From the NCBI GenBank assembly GCA_913061265.1, contig CAJXVS010000008.1:1-64000 (forward strand): a DNA stretch of 64,000 nt, written 5' to 3'. The translations under genes were made by a program, and so were the position numbers. Under the pieces are notes generated by a model that ran no database searches, was not told where the DNA came from, and was given only the letters and a program-made list of their open reading frames with translations. Source of the DNA: an uncultured Halobacteriovorax sp. GTDB taxonomy: Bacteria > Bdellovibrionota > Bacteriovoracia > Bacteriovoracales > Bacteriovoracaceae. Shown here one piece after another: positions 1 to 8,500 of this stretch; positions within the stretch are counted from its first letter, which is position 1, and each line of letters starts with the position of its first letter.

Positions 1-50
1 TACGAGATCATGCCTAGTCTCGTGGGCTCGGAGATGTGTATAAGAGACAG
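1..50 (+). other. Illumina Nextera i7 adapter (contamination)
   Basis: Bases 1-8 match the tail of the Illumina P7 oligonucleotide, 9-16 (CATGCCTA) match the adapter form of Nextera index N706, and 17-50 match the Nextera read-2 transposon adapter ending in the 19-bp mosaic end AGATGTGTATAAGAGACAG at 32-50. This is library-construction sequence, not genome. A reading frame from base 10 begins MPSLVGSEMCIRDR, a well-known translation artefact of this adapter, and should not be annotated as a protein start. Confidence 0.98.
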
Positions 51-51
51 G

Positions 52-219
52 ATATCTTTTGAGAACGTAGTGACTTCATTGGCCATTAGAGGCTTAGAGA
101 TAAATAAAAGAAAAAGAAGAATCTTTAATAACTGGTTCATTATGGCCTATTCATTTGATCAATCACTTAGTGCTTATCGGCTTCAAATAGCTCCATCTTT
201 AGAGAATCGATGTTCATAA
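52..219 (+). CDS. Possible 3' fragment of a truncated CDS
   Basis: From the end of the adapter, one frame stays open for 55 codons up to a TAA at 217-219. It ends in a plausible but unrecognised sequence (…SLSAYRLQIAPSLENRCS). Because the contig starts at base 51, this could be the end of a gene cut by the contig edge, or chance. No domain is recognisable. The 110 bases that follow hold a two-part inverted repeat (GCGTA 235-239 with TACGC 276-280; GTTTAAG 247-253 with CTTAAAC 265-271) that may act as a terminator or RNA structure. Confidence 0.2.
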   Translation: MSFENVVTSLAIRGLEINKRKRRIFNNWFIMAYSFDQSLSAYRLQIAPSLENRCS

Positions 220-330
220 AACCCCTTCAGTAGGGCGTAGGAGGCAGTTTAAGGCTAAAATAAACTTAAACCCTTTACGCATGCTCCTGCCTATGAGTAA
301 ATATTAAGATAAATCAATAAAGGAATCTTA

Positions 331-915
331 ATGAAACTACTCTTAGTTCTTCTTAGCTTTAGCCTCTCGATCAATGCTCATTCGAAGATCACCGCCACAG
401 TGGTAAAGTTTAAGGGAACTGTCCTTTATAATGGTAAGCAAATAACAAACACTACTTCCCTCGAAGAAAATGGACTTGTTGAAGTAAAAGCAAAGTCCTA
501 CCTCAAATTAAGAGTAACAAAATACAATAGCATCATGGCCCTAAGTGCAAACTCGAAGGTCAGGCTTACTTATCCAAAGAAGTTAGAACGCTCTCCCTTT
601 ATTATCCTCGACGGGCTCATGAGATGGACCACTCAGGGACCCTCTTCTAAGAAAGGTTTTATAAGAACCAAGACCGCCGCTATGGCCGTTCGAGGCACCG
701 ACTTCTTAGTTGTTGTTAGTGAACTTCTCGGTGAGACAGAGATCTACTGCTTTGATGGAAAGGTGGTCTTTGCTAATACTAAGGACACAAAAGATAAGAT
801 CACCGTTAAGGTTAATGACTGGGGTGGAATTGGTGGAAGATTTGGAGAAGGTGTTGGTGACGTCGTTCCTATGACAGTAACCCAGATAGATCACGTCAAA
901 GGCCTACTGAAGTAG
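331..915 (+). CDS. Secreted FecR-domain protein
   Basis: 194-residue exported protein with an N-terminal signal peptide (hydrophobic to about residue 16). The middle, about residues 60-150, has the FecR-like pattern: a GLMRW-type strand followed by FIRTKTAAMAVRGTDF and a later strand FDGKVVFAN. In other proteins FecR domains sit in the periplasm and relay signals to anti-sigma systems, but here there is no FecI or TonB partner nearby, so the role is open. The ATG is preceded by AAAGGA at a good distance. A second, unrelated-length FecR protein is encoded at 27027-28076. The gene appears monocistronic. Confidence 0.7.
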   Translation: MKLLLVLLSFSLSINAHSKITATVVKFKGTVLYNGKQITNTTSLEENGLVEVKAKSYLKLRVTKYNSIMALSANSKVRLTYPKKLERSPFIILDGLMRWTTQGPSSKKGFIRTKTAAMAVRGTDFLVVVSELLGETEIYCFDGKVVFANTKDTKDKITVKVNDWGGIGGRFGEGVGDVVPMTVTQIDHVKGLLK

Positions 916-1001
916 TCGTTATTGTTGATTTATCGTCATAACGAATGAACTTTTTACCAAAATGGCCAAAAGAATCTTCTTAAAAAAGAGATCTCATATA
1001 G

Positions 1002-1023
1002 GTTGATCGCATCGAGGATCAAC
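1002..1023 (+). promoter_or_regulatory. Hairpin overlapping ribosome binding site
   Basis: GTTGATC (1002-1008) and GATCAAC (1017-1023) form a perfect 7-bp stem. The best Shine-Dalgarno match for the ATG at 1026, GAGGA (1014-1018), lies across the loop and stem. Folding would partly hide the ribosome site of the SGNH hydrolase gene. Regulation by this structure is inferred only. Confidence 0.35.
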
Positions 1024-1025
1024 TT

Positions 1026-1814
1026 ATGAAAGTAACAAGAATTAGTGTTTATATCTTTTTAGTCATCATTTCGATTCAAACTGCTATTGCCAAGAAAGTT
1101 GTCTTTCTTGGGGACTCAAACACTGCACTGACTTATCTTAATCCAAAAAATAATCAACAAATAAGAACTGACTATAGATTCACTTCCCTCATTCAAAACC
1201 CTGAAACACCCTATTTTATTCCTGGACTAACTTCAGTTAACTCAGCTGTAGGCGGGGCCACGACAAAAGATTTTTTAAGAACTGGTAAGTATTATTCAAA
1301 CCAGACACACAGAGGTTGGGATAAAACTGGTGATTTCTATGTAATCTGCTTTGGTCTTAACGACGCTCCTGCTAAATTAAATATCTTTCAAAATAACTCT
1401 AGATCCCATCTTCTTAATTTTGAACGTCAAAGTTGGGAGTTAATTAAGCTTATAAAAGCTCATTCACCAAGGGCCAAGATCTTTTTAATGACAAATGTTC
1501 CTGTTAATTTTGAAGGGGGAGATTTTCAATACGATAGAGACTTTATCATCGACAGCTATGATGCCATCTATAGAAAGATGTCTAAGTCAAAGATCCTCAA
1601 TCTTATCGATACTAATAGATTCCTTAAAAATAAGATCTACCAAGGAAATTCAGACCTTCGTATAAGGCGCTATAAGAATCCCGTTCTCAACTCTTCCATG
1701 GACAATTCCCATGAGGCGAGAAGGCTTGGTCGCAGGCTTTGGAGAACTAATATTCATTATAATATCAACGGCTCATCCCTTGTGGCGGAGCTCTTACGAT
1801 ACTCAATTAGATAA
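1026..1814 (+). CDS. Secreted SGNH/GDSL-like hydrolase
   Basis: 262 residues with a signal peptide ending near residue 22 (…QTAIA). Block I of the SGNH family is clear right after it: VVFLGDSNT, with the nucleophile at Ser31. Block III is present as CFGLNDAP. The C-terminal block reads TNIHYNINGS, with His244 in place but Asn242 where the usual catalytic Asp of DxxH stands. The family hydrolyses esters such as acylated sugars or lipids; the substrate here is unknown. It is exported, so it probably acts on the cell's own envelope or on prey or environmental material. The next gene starts 31 bases downstream and may be co-transcribed. Confidence 0.72.
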   Translation: MKVTRISVYIFLVIISIQTAIAKKVVFLGDSNTALTYLNPKNNQQIRTDYRFTSLIQNPETPYFIPGLTSVNSAVGGATTKDFLRTGKYYSNQTHRGWDKTGDFYVICFGLNDAPAKLNIFQNNSRSHLLNFERQSWELIKLIKAHSPRAKIFLMTNVPVNFEGGDFQYDRDFIIDSYDAIYRKMSKSKILNLIDTNRFLKNKIYQGNSDLRIRRYKNPVLNSSMDNSHEARRLGRRLWRTNIHYNINGSSLVAELLRYSIR

Positions 1815-1845
1815 TAGATTTTAATAGATATAAAGGGAGAGCATA

Positions 1846-2751
1846 ATGTTTAGGCCATTATTAACACTGATTTCGATATTCTCAATAAGCACTTCTTATG
1901 CGGAACTAAGAACACTAAACGCTGGTGAAGGTCTCCCCTTAGAGGTTGAAAGATCAGAGGTCGCTGAGGCTTACAGATCAAAGCTGATGCAGGACTTTAA
2001 TATTACAAGGTTCGAAAAATATGGAATAGATCACTTCTCTTATGATGGAAGAACAGGAAAAGAAGGTGGCCTAGGTCTTGGCCTTCTAAAACAAGAAAAC
2101 TGGAATGATAATATCTTTAAGAATATCCTAGGTAAAACAAGTCAAACCGTTATTGACTGGCAAGATGGGCGTACCTTTCTTGACGCCTTAAAAGAGTACT
2201 CTTCAAGAATTGAAAGATATCATATGTATTACGGAGAAAAGAAGTTGAACTGTATTCCAAAGGTCACCATTGCGGCCCATGGTTGGAGGTCAACTCCTGA
2301 TGAACTAGGTTCTGGTGAATTTCATGGTCTTCCGGGTTACACAGGAGAAGATGGAATCTATGCTTCCCCGTCGACCTTAGAATCATATTTCTATAATGAA
2401 GGAGTTATTTCAACTGAATTAAAAGAAGCGGCCATCAATAAGAGTATCAATTTTTGTAACACCTGCCTTATTGAGGTCTATGCTTGTAATATTTCAACTA
2501 AGTTTGCCAATGAACTCGCAAAGGCAAGTCAATGTCAGGTCGTCGTAGCGACAGGAAAGGCCTCTCCTTATTATAGAAGCACAGAGACTAGAGAACTTAA
2601 GAATCAAACCTATTCAGGGGAGCACATCTGGTCAAGTGGTGCAGCTACTTGGAGCGAACGCGGAAGATCAGAATGGTATAGAGCAACACCACAAGGGCGA
2701 GGCATTGAACTTATTAAAGAAAATATTGGTAGTAAGTATATTGCTTTTTAA
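1846..2751 (+). CDS. Secreted protein resembling clan CD cysteine peptidases
   Basis: 301 residues with a signal peptide (cleavage near residue 19). I do not recognise a named family, but the middle has the two hallmarks of clan CD (caspase/gingipain/DUF4347-like) folds: a hydrophobic strand ending in His-Gly (VTIAAHGW, His145) and, 69 residues later, a strand ending in Ala-Cys-Asn (IEVYACN, Cys214), then FANELAKASQCQVVVATG, which resembles the segment after the Cys in DUF4347 proteins. Four further Cys occur. A strong ribosome site (AAAGGGAG) precedes the ATG. It may be an exported peptidase or a dead relative; this is inference from motif spacing. Confidence 0.5.
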   Translation: MFRPLLTLISIFSISTSYAELRTLNAGEGLPLEVERSEVAEAYRSKLMQDFNITRFEKYGIDHFSYDGRTGKEGGLGLGLLKQENWNDNIFKNILGKTSQTVIDWQDGRTFLDALKEYSSRIERYHMYYGEKKLNCIPKVTIAAHGWRSTPDELGSGEFHGLPGYTGEDGIYASPSTLESYFYNEGVISTELKEAAINKSINFCNTCLIEVYACNISTKFANELAKASQCQVVVATGKASPYYRSTETRELKNQTYSGEHIWSSGAATWSERGRSEWYRATPQGRGIELIKENIGSKYIAF

Positions 2752-2765
2752 AATAGGATATTAAA

Positions 2766-2787
2766 CAGGTGACTTAATAGTCACCTG
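2766..2787. terminator. Bidirectional terminator hairpin
   Basis: Perfect 9-bp stem CAGGTGACT/AGTCACCTG with a 4-base loop between the convergent genes ending at 2751 (+) and 2801 (-). T-rich sequence follows on the plus strand and A-rich sequence precedes it. Confidence 0.65.
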
Positions 2788-2800
2788 CCGTTTTGAATCA

Positions 2801-3163
2801 CTATTTAGAGATTGTATAACGAGTTATTTGATTGATTGTGTTTTGACCTCTGCTGTTAGCATAGAAGTAATCAAGCTTAACTCTTGAGTTTACAACTAGT
2901 TCCTCACGCTTAGAGATCTCTAGAACCTTTAAGTCATTATCTAAATGTCTCGCGCAAGCACTAGGAACATGACTTCCTTGATCAGCAAGAACCTTTTTAA
3001 TTTCAACAATAGCAACTAATCTTTGCTCTTGAACTGAATCCCCAAGCTTAGCTAGAGTAGTGATCGTCTTAACTTCTGCTTCAAACTGACATTTTTCGAG
3101 ATAGGATGCCGAGGCTGATGAAGAGATTAGAATTAAGGTTATACAAGTAATGATGGCTTTCAT
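2801..3163 (-). CDS. Small secreted protein, unknown
   Basis: 120 residues. A clear signal peptide (about residues 1-19, ending SSASAS) is followed by a mostly helical, charged mature part with two Cys (CQFEAEV and ACARHL) that could form one disulfide. No family recognised. It lies in a minus-strand run of secreted proteins downstream of 3316-3669 and ends against the shared terminator at 2766-2787. Confidence 0.6.
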   Translation of the reverse strand: MKAIITCITLILISSSASASYLEKCQFEAEVKTITTLAKLGDSVQEQRLVAIVEIKKVLADQGSHVPSACARHLDNDLKVLEISKREELVVNSRVKLDYFYANSRGQNTINQITRYTISK

Positions 3164-3315
3164 ATGATTCTCACTATTAAAGGTTCCTTAGTGCGATATC
3201 AGGGGAAAAACAAGATGCAAAGGAGGGATGGTAATATTATAACCCCCTCCCTCTTCTAAGTGATCGATTTCAGTTTAAATTCGTAGGTCAACTACAAAGA
3301 TTACTTTTAGGAATT

Positions 3316-3669
3316 CTATTTACAGACAAAGTCCTGGCGAAAGAACTCTTCTCCATTAGCTTTGTAATTAAGGAGCATAGACGCTTTGCTGAGGTCCTTA
3401 TTAAAACTAACAACAGTATAAATCTTCTCAGAATCAAGCGAATGCCCATAGACTCTTTCACTTAATTTTTGAAAGCCAGGAAGCTCACCTCTGTAAGATT
3501 CGTACTTAAAGTCCAGGGTTGTGCCATCTTCTTTGATTGAAAGAAAGATATACTCATCATCATAGCCTCCGCCATCAAAGAAACATTCGATACTCTTAAC
3601 TTCACTGGCGTAAACAGAGGGTATTAAAGATATAGCGGCAATTGAAATAAATATTAATAAACTTTTCAT
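3316..3669 (-). CDS. Small secreted protein, unknown
   Basis: 117 residues with a signal peptide (residues 1-21, …PSVYAS) and two Cys in the mature part (ECFFDGG near the N-terminus and the penultimate-residue Cys of FVCK), likely a disulfide closing a small beta-rich domain. A good ribosome site (GGAGAG) precedes the ATG. No family recognised; layout and size resemble the genes at 9188-9568 and 16233-16685. Confidence 0.6.
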   Translation of the reverse strand: MKSLLIFISIAAISLIPSVYASEVKSIECFFDGGGYDDEYIFLSIKEDGTTLDFKYESYRGELPGFQKLSERVYGHSLDSEKIYTVVSFNKDLSKASMLLNYKANGEEFFRQDFVCK

Positions 3670-3779
3670 AGGTGCTCTCCTTTTTAAATTAAAGAGCTTT
3701 TATGCCGAGATATTTAGAATTAAAAGGAGAGGGCCTTACAATCCTCTTCGTAACGACGAACATTTTGAATCAGTCATCC

Positions 3780-5342
3780 TTATTTAAAGAAATTATGAAG
3801 TTCATAGGCCCTACGTGAAACGGATTCAGGAGAATCAGGGTCTATTTTGTTATTAGGAGCATAACGATTTACCCACATATCGTAGATTAAGTTATAAGTG
3901 GACTCTTTAAGTTCACTAACCATAAAGTTAGTACCCTGACTGGCTTCGTCCATTTTCTTAAGGTCATTTTTCAGAAGATCCTTATTCTTATTCAAGATTG
4001 AAACTGCCGCTTCTCCATCTTTTTCAAAGTATAAATGATAATAGACATTTGCCAGGATTTCTCCTGATAAACTGCCATCCTCAGGCCTTTTTGCTTTTGC
4101 CTCTTCTAACAATAATTGATCTTCTTTTGAGATTACCTTGTTTCTATTTTCGACAATTAAAGCAAGATGATAACCAATCGGGTTAAAGAGGTTGGAGCTT
4201 ATCTTGGCTAAGTTGGCCATGCCACTCATGCTCTTTGGGTTTTCCTTTAGGAAATTGATTGATACTTCTTGCCCTAAGTCTTCGTTATAGGTGAGTTTTG
4301 AGAAATTCACCATATCTTCTAAGTATTTTTTTCCAGAAGCATTCTTATAATCACCCGTGCAAATCTTACAAGCTGCCTTCTTTCCCTCGTCTCCCCCATA
4401 ATCATCAAAACAACAAGCACCACAAGTATAGGCATACTCAACGCCATGCCCATGCAAGTAACCAAGATTATGAATCTGCTCGTGGAAAATGGTCTTCTTT
4501 ATACCTTCAATTTCTTCTTTGGTCGCAGCCTTTTTATTTTCAGGATATTTTGGATTTAGAGAAATAAAAGGATGACTAATACCTAGGCCTTTAATTTCAT
4601 CTTTCTCTGAGGTTGAAGCATGTGCACGTGTTCCTGTCCAGCTATAATCATCCTCAGAACATATTAGAGAGACTTTCTTTTGAGATAATATTTTTTCAAT
4701 GTCACGGTAGTTTCTTGCCGCTCCAGATATTCCCTCTGTGTTAGAAGATTCCTTTGCTAACTTAGAGAGACACTTAAGCCCTCTTTCTATCGAGTCCTTA
4801 ACAATGCCAGGGAATCCTACTCCCCATTTACTGATACAGGACTTATCTATATTATGCCCAAAATCTGTCGGTAAGAGCCCTTCACTTAATTCCGCAGCAG
4901 CCTTAAACGCCGTCTCACTTACTTCATTAAGAATTGGGAGGCTATTTAACTCCTCGCTGCAGTTATCTTGTTTTTGAATAGAGTTTTTTGTTTTAAAAAA
5001 GTTAATGTCAAAAAGGCCATCACCCGTTGAATCTCTTTTGGTCTGAATTCTGGTCTTTCCTTTGCCTAAGAATTTATAAAGGACGACTCGGTCAAATTTC
5101 CCATTTCGATTAGTGTCCTGCTTTTCAATCTTATAAAATATTAGATCGTTATAAAGCGTAACAAAATCAATCTTAGAGTCACTATTTCTATCTTCTTCTA
5201 ATTTAATTAACTTCTTACCCTCATAGTATTCAAACCTATCTTTAACTCCATCTTTATTAAGATCAAAACTTAAAACTCTAGGGGCCGCAACCAAAAGATC
5301 CGCAAACATAAGAAAAATACAAAAGGTAAAGAGTTTCATCAT
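3780..5342 (-). CDS. Secreted metzincin-like zinc metalloprotease with calcium-type loops
   Basis: 520 residues with signal peptide (to about residue 19). Residues about 25-115 contain repeated Asp/Asn loops of the form DLNKDGVKD, DRNSDSKID, DTNRNGKFD and DSTGDGLFD, the spacing seen in calcium-binding EF-hand/thrombospondin-type-3 loops. Further on, HEQIHNLGYLH fits the metzincin motif HExxHxxGxxH: His287, Glu288, His291 and His297 would bind zinc and catalyse peptide hydrolysis. A Cys cluster (CGACC … CKIC) follows directly. No Met-turn could be assigned with certainty. Two start Met codons are adjacent. The gene stands alone, 110 bases from the next minus-strand gene. Confidence 0.62.
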   Translation of the reverse strand: MMKLFTFCIFLMFADLLVAAPRVLSFDLNKDGVKDRFEYYEGKKLIKLEEDRNSDSKIDFVTLYNDLIFYKIEKQDTNRNGKFDRVVLYKFLGKGKTRIQTKRDSTGDGLFDINFFKTKNSIQKQDNCSEELNSLPILNEVSETAFKAAAELSEGLLPTDFGHNIDKSCISKWGVGFPGIVKDSIERGLKCLSKLAKESSNTEGISGAARNYRDIEKILSQKKVSLICSEDDYSWTGTRAHASTSEKDEIKGLGISHPFISLNPKYPENKKAATKEEIEGIKKTIFHEQIHNLGYLHGHGVEYAYTCGACCFDDYGGDEGKKAACKICTGDYKNASGKKYLEDMVNFSKLTYNEDLGQEVSINFLKENPKSMSGMANLAKISSNLFNPIGYHLALIVENRNKVISKEDQLLLEEAKAKRPEDGSLSGEILANVYYHLYFEKDGEAAVSILNKNKDLLKNDLKKMDEASQGTNFMVSELKESTYNLIYDMWVNRYAPNNKIDPDSPESVSRRAYELHNFFK

Positions 5343-5520
5343 AATAGTGACTTCTTTTCGGTAGTTATCTCTTCATTATAAATGAAGATCTTCTACTGTT
5401 CTAAAGTAAGTCGTAAGTGTACGAATAATCGGTTACTTAACAATGAATTTATCATATTTACAGGAGTTCTAGGTGCCTAAAGAATGTGCTGTGACCACTT
5501 CTTTTTAGAGTAAAAATAAA

Positions 5521-5548
5521 AGCACCCCTTTTTTATTTATAGGGTGCT
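5521..5548 (-). terminator. Rho-independent terminator
   Basis: AGCACCC (5521-5527) pairs with GGGTGCT (5542-5548); on the minus strand the stem is followed by TTTATTTTTA. It sits just after the stop of the 1160-residue gene at 5557. Confidence 0.7.
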
Positions 5549-5556
5549 AAGAGAAA

Positions 5557-8500
5557 TTATAAACTCGGAGCTACTGCTTCTACATCTATAAAGTGCTTAA
5601 GATAATGTGAGCGCTTAAATTTTTGTAGAAAGCTTGGCCCTTGATACTTACCAAGAGGTTTTCCGTAAAGGTCCATCTCTTTAGTAAAACTCATAGGAAC
5701 AGTATACTTATTCACGTTACTTAGTTTGGTATAGATAAAGTATTGCTTCTTAGAGATATACTTTCTTAGAGAGCTCATCTTTTTGTTTCTTTTACCAATG
5801 GCCCGTTCAATAAGACCGATATAAGCTGCCATAATATCTTTTACGATTGGCTTTAAACCCTCTTTACTTGCGCCAGATAATCTTTTTTCTAATGCCTCAA
5901 TTTGAGCCGACTCTTCTTGACAAGTTTTCTTGCATCTTTTGCTGGCAGTAAACTTCTCAACAAACTTCTCTAATCCTTTTTTGCTAATTTGCCAGTACTG
6001 AGTCGTCGTTAAAGGTGAATAGTACTTAACTTCTTTTGGAATCTGAAAATTGAAGTAATCATCTTCCCCTACTAGTTTGGAGAAATAATCAAGATGCTCT
6101 TTTTTCAATTCTTTCTTCGTAGCGTGATTATCATTCTTAATAACAGTAATATTTAAAACCATATCATCAATTGATTTTTCATCTTTACTAAGAACCAACT
6201 CTAAAGAGGTCCCCATCACCTTTGATTCATTAATACGGGTTCCTGCAAAGTCTACGGCAAAGCCTATGGCACCAAAGTCAAAGTCTTCGATATAGAACTT
6301 CCCAAAGTCTCTTGTTGTTGACTTGTATTGCCTAGCTACATAAGCTTTTCTACTTAGCTTCTTTTTAACATCAGACTTAACATCATATTCGATAAAATCT
6401 GATGTTGAATACTTTGACCACCAAAACAACCCAGCATGCCAGTTCTTCACTTTAGATTTAATATCAATCTGTACATTCTTTGAGTATTTTCTAATCTTCT
6501 TAAAGTCGCCCTTTTCAAAGGCCACTCTAAAAGCATTGTTGAGATCAACTTCATTAATCCCTTCATCAAGATCATCTAATCTAACCCTGTTTAGTTCGAA
6601 CTGCTCCATTCTTTTTGTCTTAGAAGCGCCGAGACCAAGTTTTAAGATGGCCTTAATATCAAATCCTGTTCTCCAGCTACCAGATTTTACCCTGCTGCTA
6701 GAGAGTTCTATATGATCATCAGACTTCGTTAAGAGAACTTCTGAAAGCTTAGATTTGCTATGACCTAGAATACTCAGGTTAACTGAAGCGTAATCAGTTA
6801 CATCGGCTTTAAAAGATCCGATATCAAAGGAGTGCTTCTTAGAGAGTTTTACTTGCTCACCTTTTTTAAGGTTCTTAGCAATAGAAGAAAGCCTTCTTGG
6901 GTCAAAGGTCTTAAAAAAGTCAGCTTTAAAGGCCTCTTTAACTGTGTCGTAGGTATGATAATGAGTGAATTCATACTCATACTTATAATTAAGAGGAAGA
7001 GTAATCCCCACATCTTGATTTAAGATACTTCCATTAAGGCTTCCAACAGGAATACTTAAGGTATAAGTATCAATGACGAGGATCCTTCTTTGACTCTTTG
7101 ATTTGTTCTTATTGACATCAAAAGTTCGCTTCTTTTTATACTTAACATCAAAATCTAGTACCCCTTCTCCGAGACTAAAGGTCGTACTAACAACACCTAA
7201 TTGACTAAGGCTTAACTCTGTTGCTCCATTAACAATAAGGTTAGCAACAGTAGCTCCTGCAATACCAAGCCCTTCGTGCCATAGACCAAAGTAGGCTACA
7301 TGAGAAATATTTGAATTATCTTCTTGATCTATCGAAGCCTGGATCTTCCCTTTTTTATTTACGTACTTAGGAAACTCTTTATGAATCTCATCATAACTCT
7401 CAGTTTCAATAAGACCTATTTCTTCTTTTAAACGAAAGGCCTCAATATAGTTATTGATTCTATCAGCTACCTTCTTACCGTAAAGTCTTGCAACGGGCTC
7501 AGGGTAACCAGCATTGATGGCCATTTGATAAATCTTAGGTGAAGTTAACTTTCTAGCTCTTCTAATCCACCATCTCGCATCAGCGTATGTTGTTTGTTCA
7601 AAGTTCTTATAACCATAACTATTCATCCACCTTACGGTGACTGAGTTCTTACGGTCATGGGTTGTATCAGTGACATAGTCATTAACTGAAGAGAGGTTAT
7701 CATAGACTAAGTATGACCCCATCGAATAACCAAGATCAGAAAGAAAGATCATCGGCCGCCATGGACTATCTGGAGTATCTCTAAAGATATCAGCTCTTGT
7801 TTGCCTACTTTTAGCATCATTAAGACTTAATAAGGCGCCACTCATAACCATGGCCCGGTACTCTCTTCTATTGTCATAACCATTTTGGCCTGTTCTATAA
7901 GGCCCCATTTTTCTATAGTAATCTTTAGTAGGATAGGCCTCTAAAGCAATATACCTAAGAATGACTGAGTTCTCTTCAGCATTATAAGAAGATACAAAGT
8001 TTGAAATATCCGTCATTCCACCACCATGATTCTTATCAAGGTGAGAGAGAAACTCTTCGTAAGTTGTCTTTCCTAATTTTAACTTTACGTGTTTTCTAAA
8101 TACAGTAGGCGTCGCATGATAACCAAGGGAGCGAAAGAGTAAGCTTCCAAGAGTTCCTGAATGAATCTCTTTAGACATTCTTATGGTAACGTCTACTTCT
8201 TCTTTTTTGGAATTTAACCAATAGGCCTTCATCTTAATAGTACCATCGGCCATTCTCTTATAATGAAGAACCTGCTCTTGATCCTTTGGTTGAAAAAGAA
8301 CATGTCCCTTCCAAGTTTCATCATTTGGATCAAAGTCTTCAACATTGTTCTTTTCCCAAAAGGCACTTGAACCTGGATCAATAGTAGAGATATCAACGCC
8401 TGATTTCTCTAAGTCCTTTATTTCCCCTTGAGTCATAAAACCCTCTCCACTTGGAGAAGGAAGATTAGAGGCTTCGTCTTTATTAGTATTCTTTCTTTTG

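Noticed and set aside
10-51. Protein start MPSLVGSEMCIRDR
   Set aside because: Translation of the Nextera adapter, not genome.
3222-3250. Hairpin GGAGGG/CCCTCC between two minus-strand genes
   Set aside because: Loop of about 17 bases and no T run, so a terminator is unlikely.
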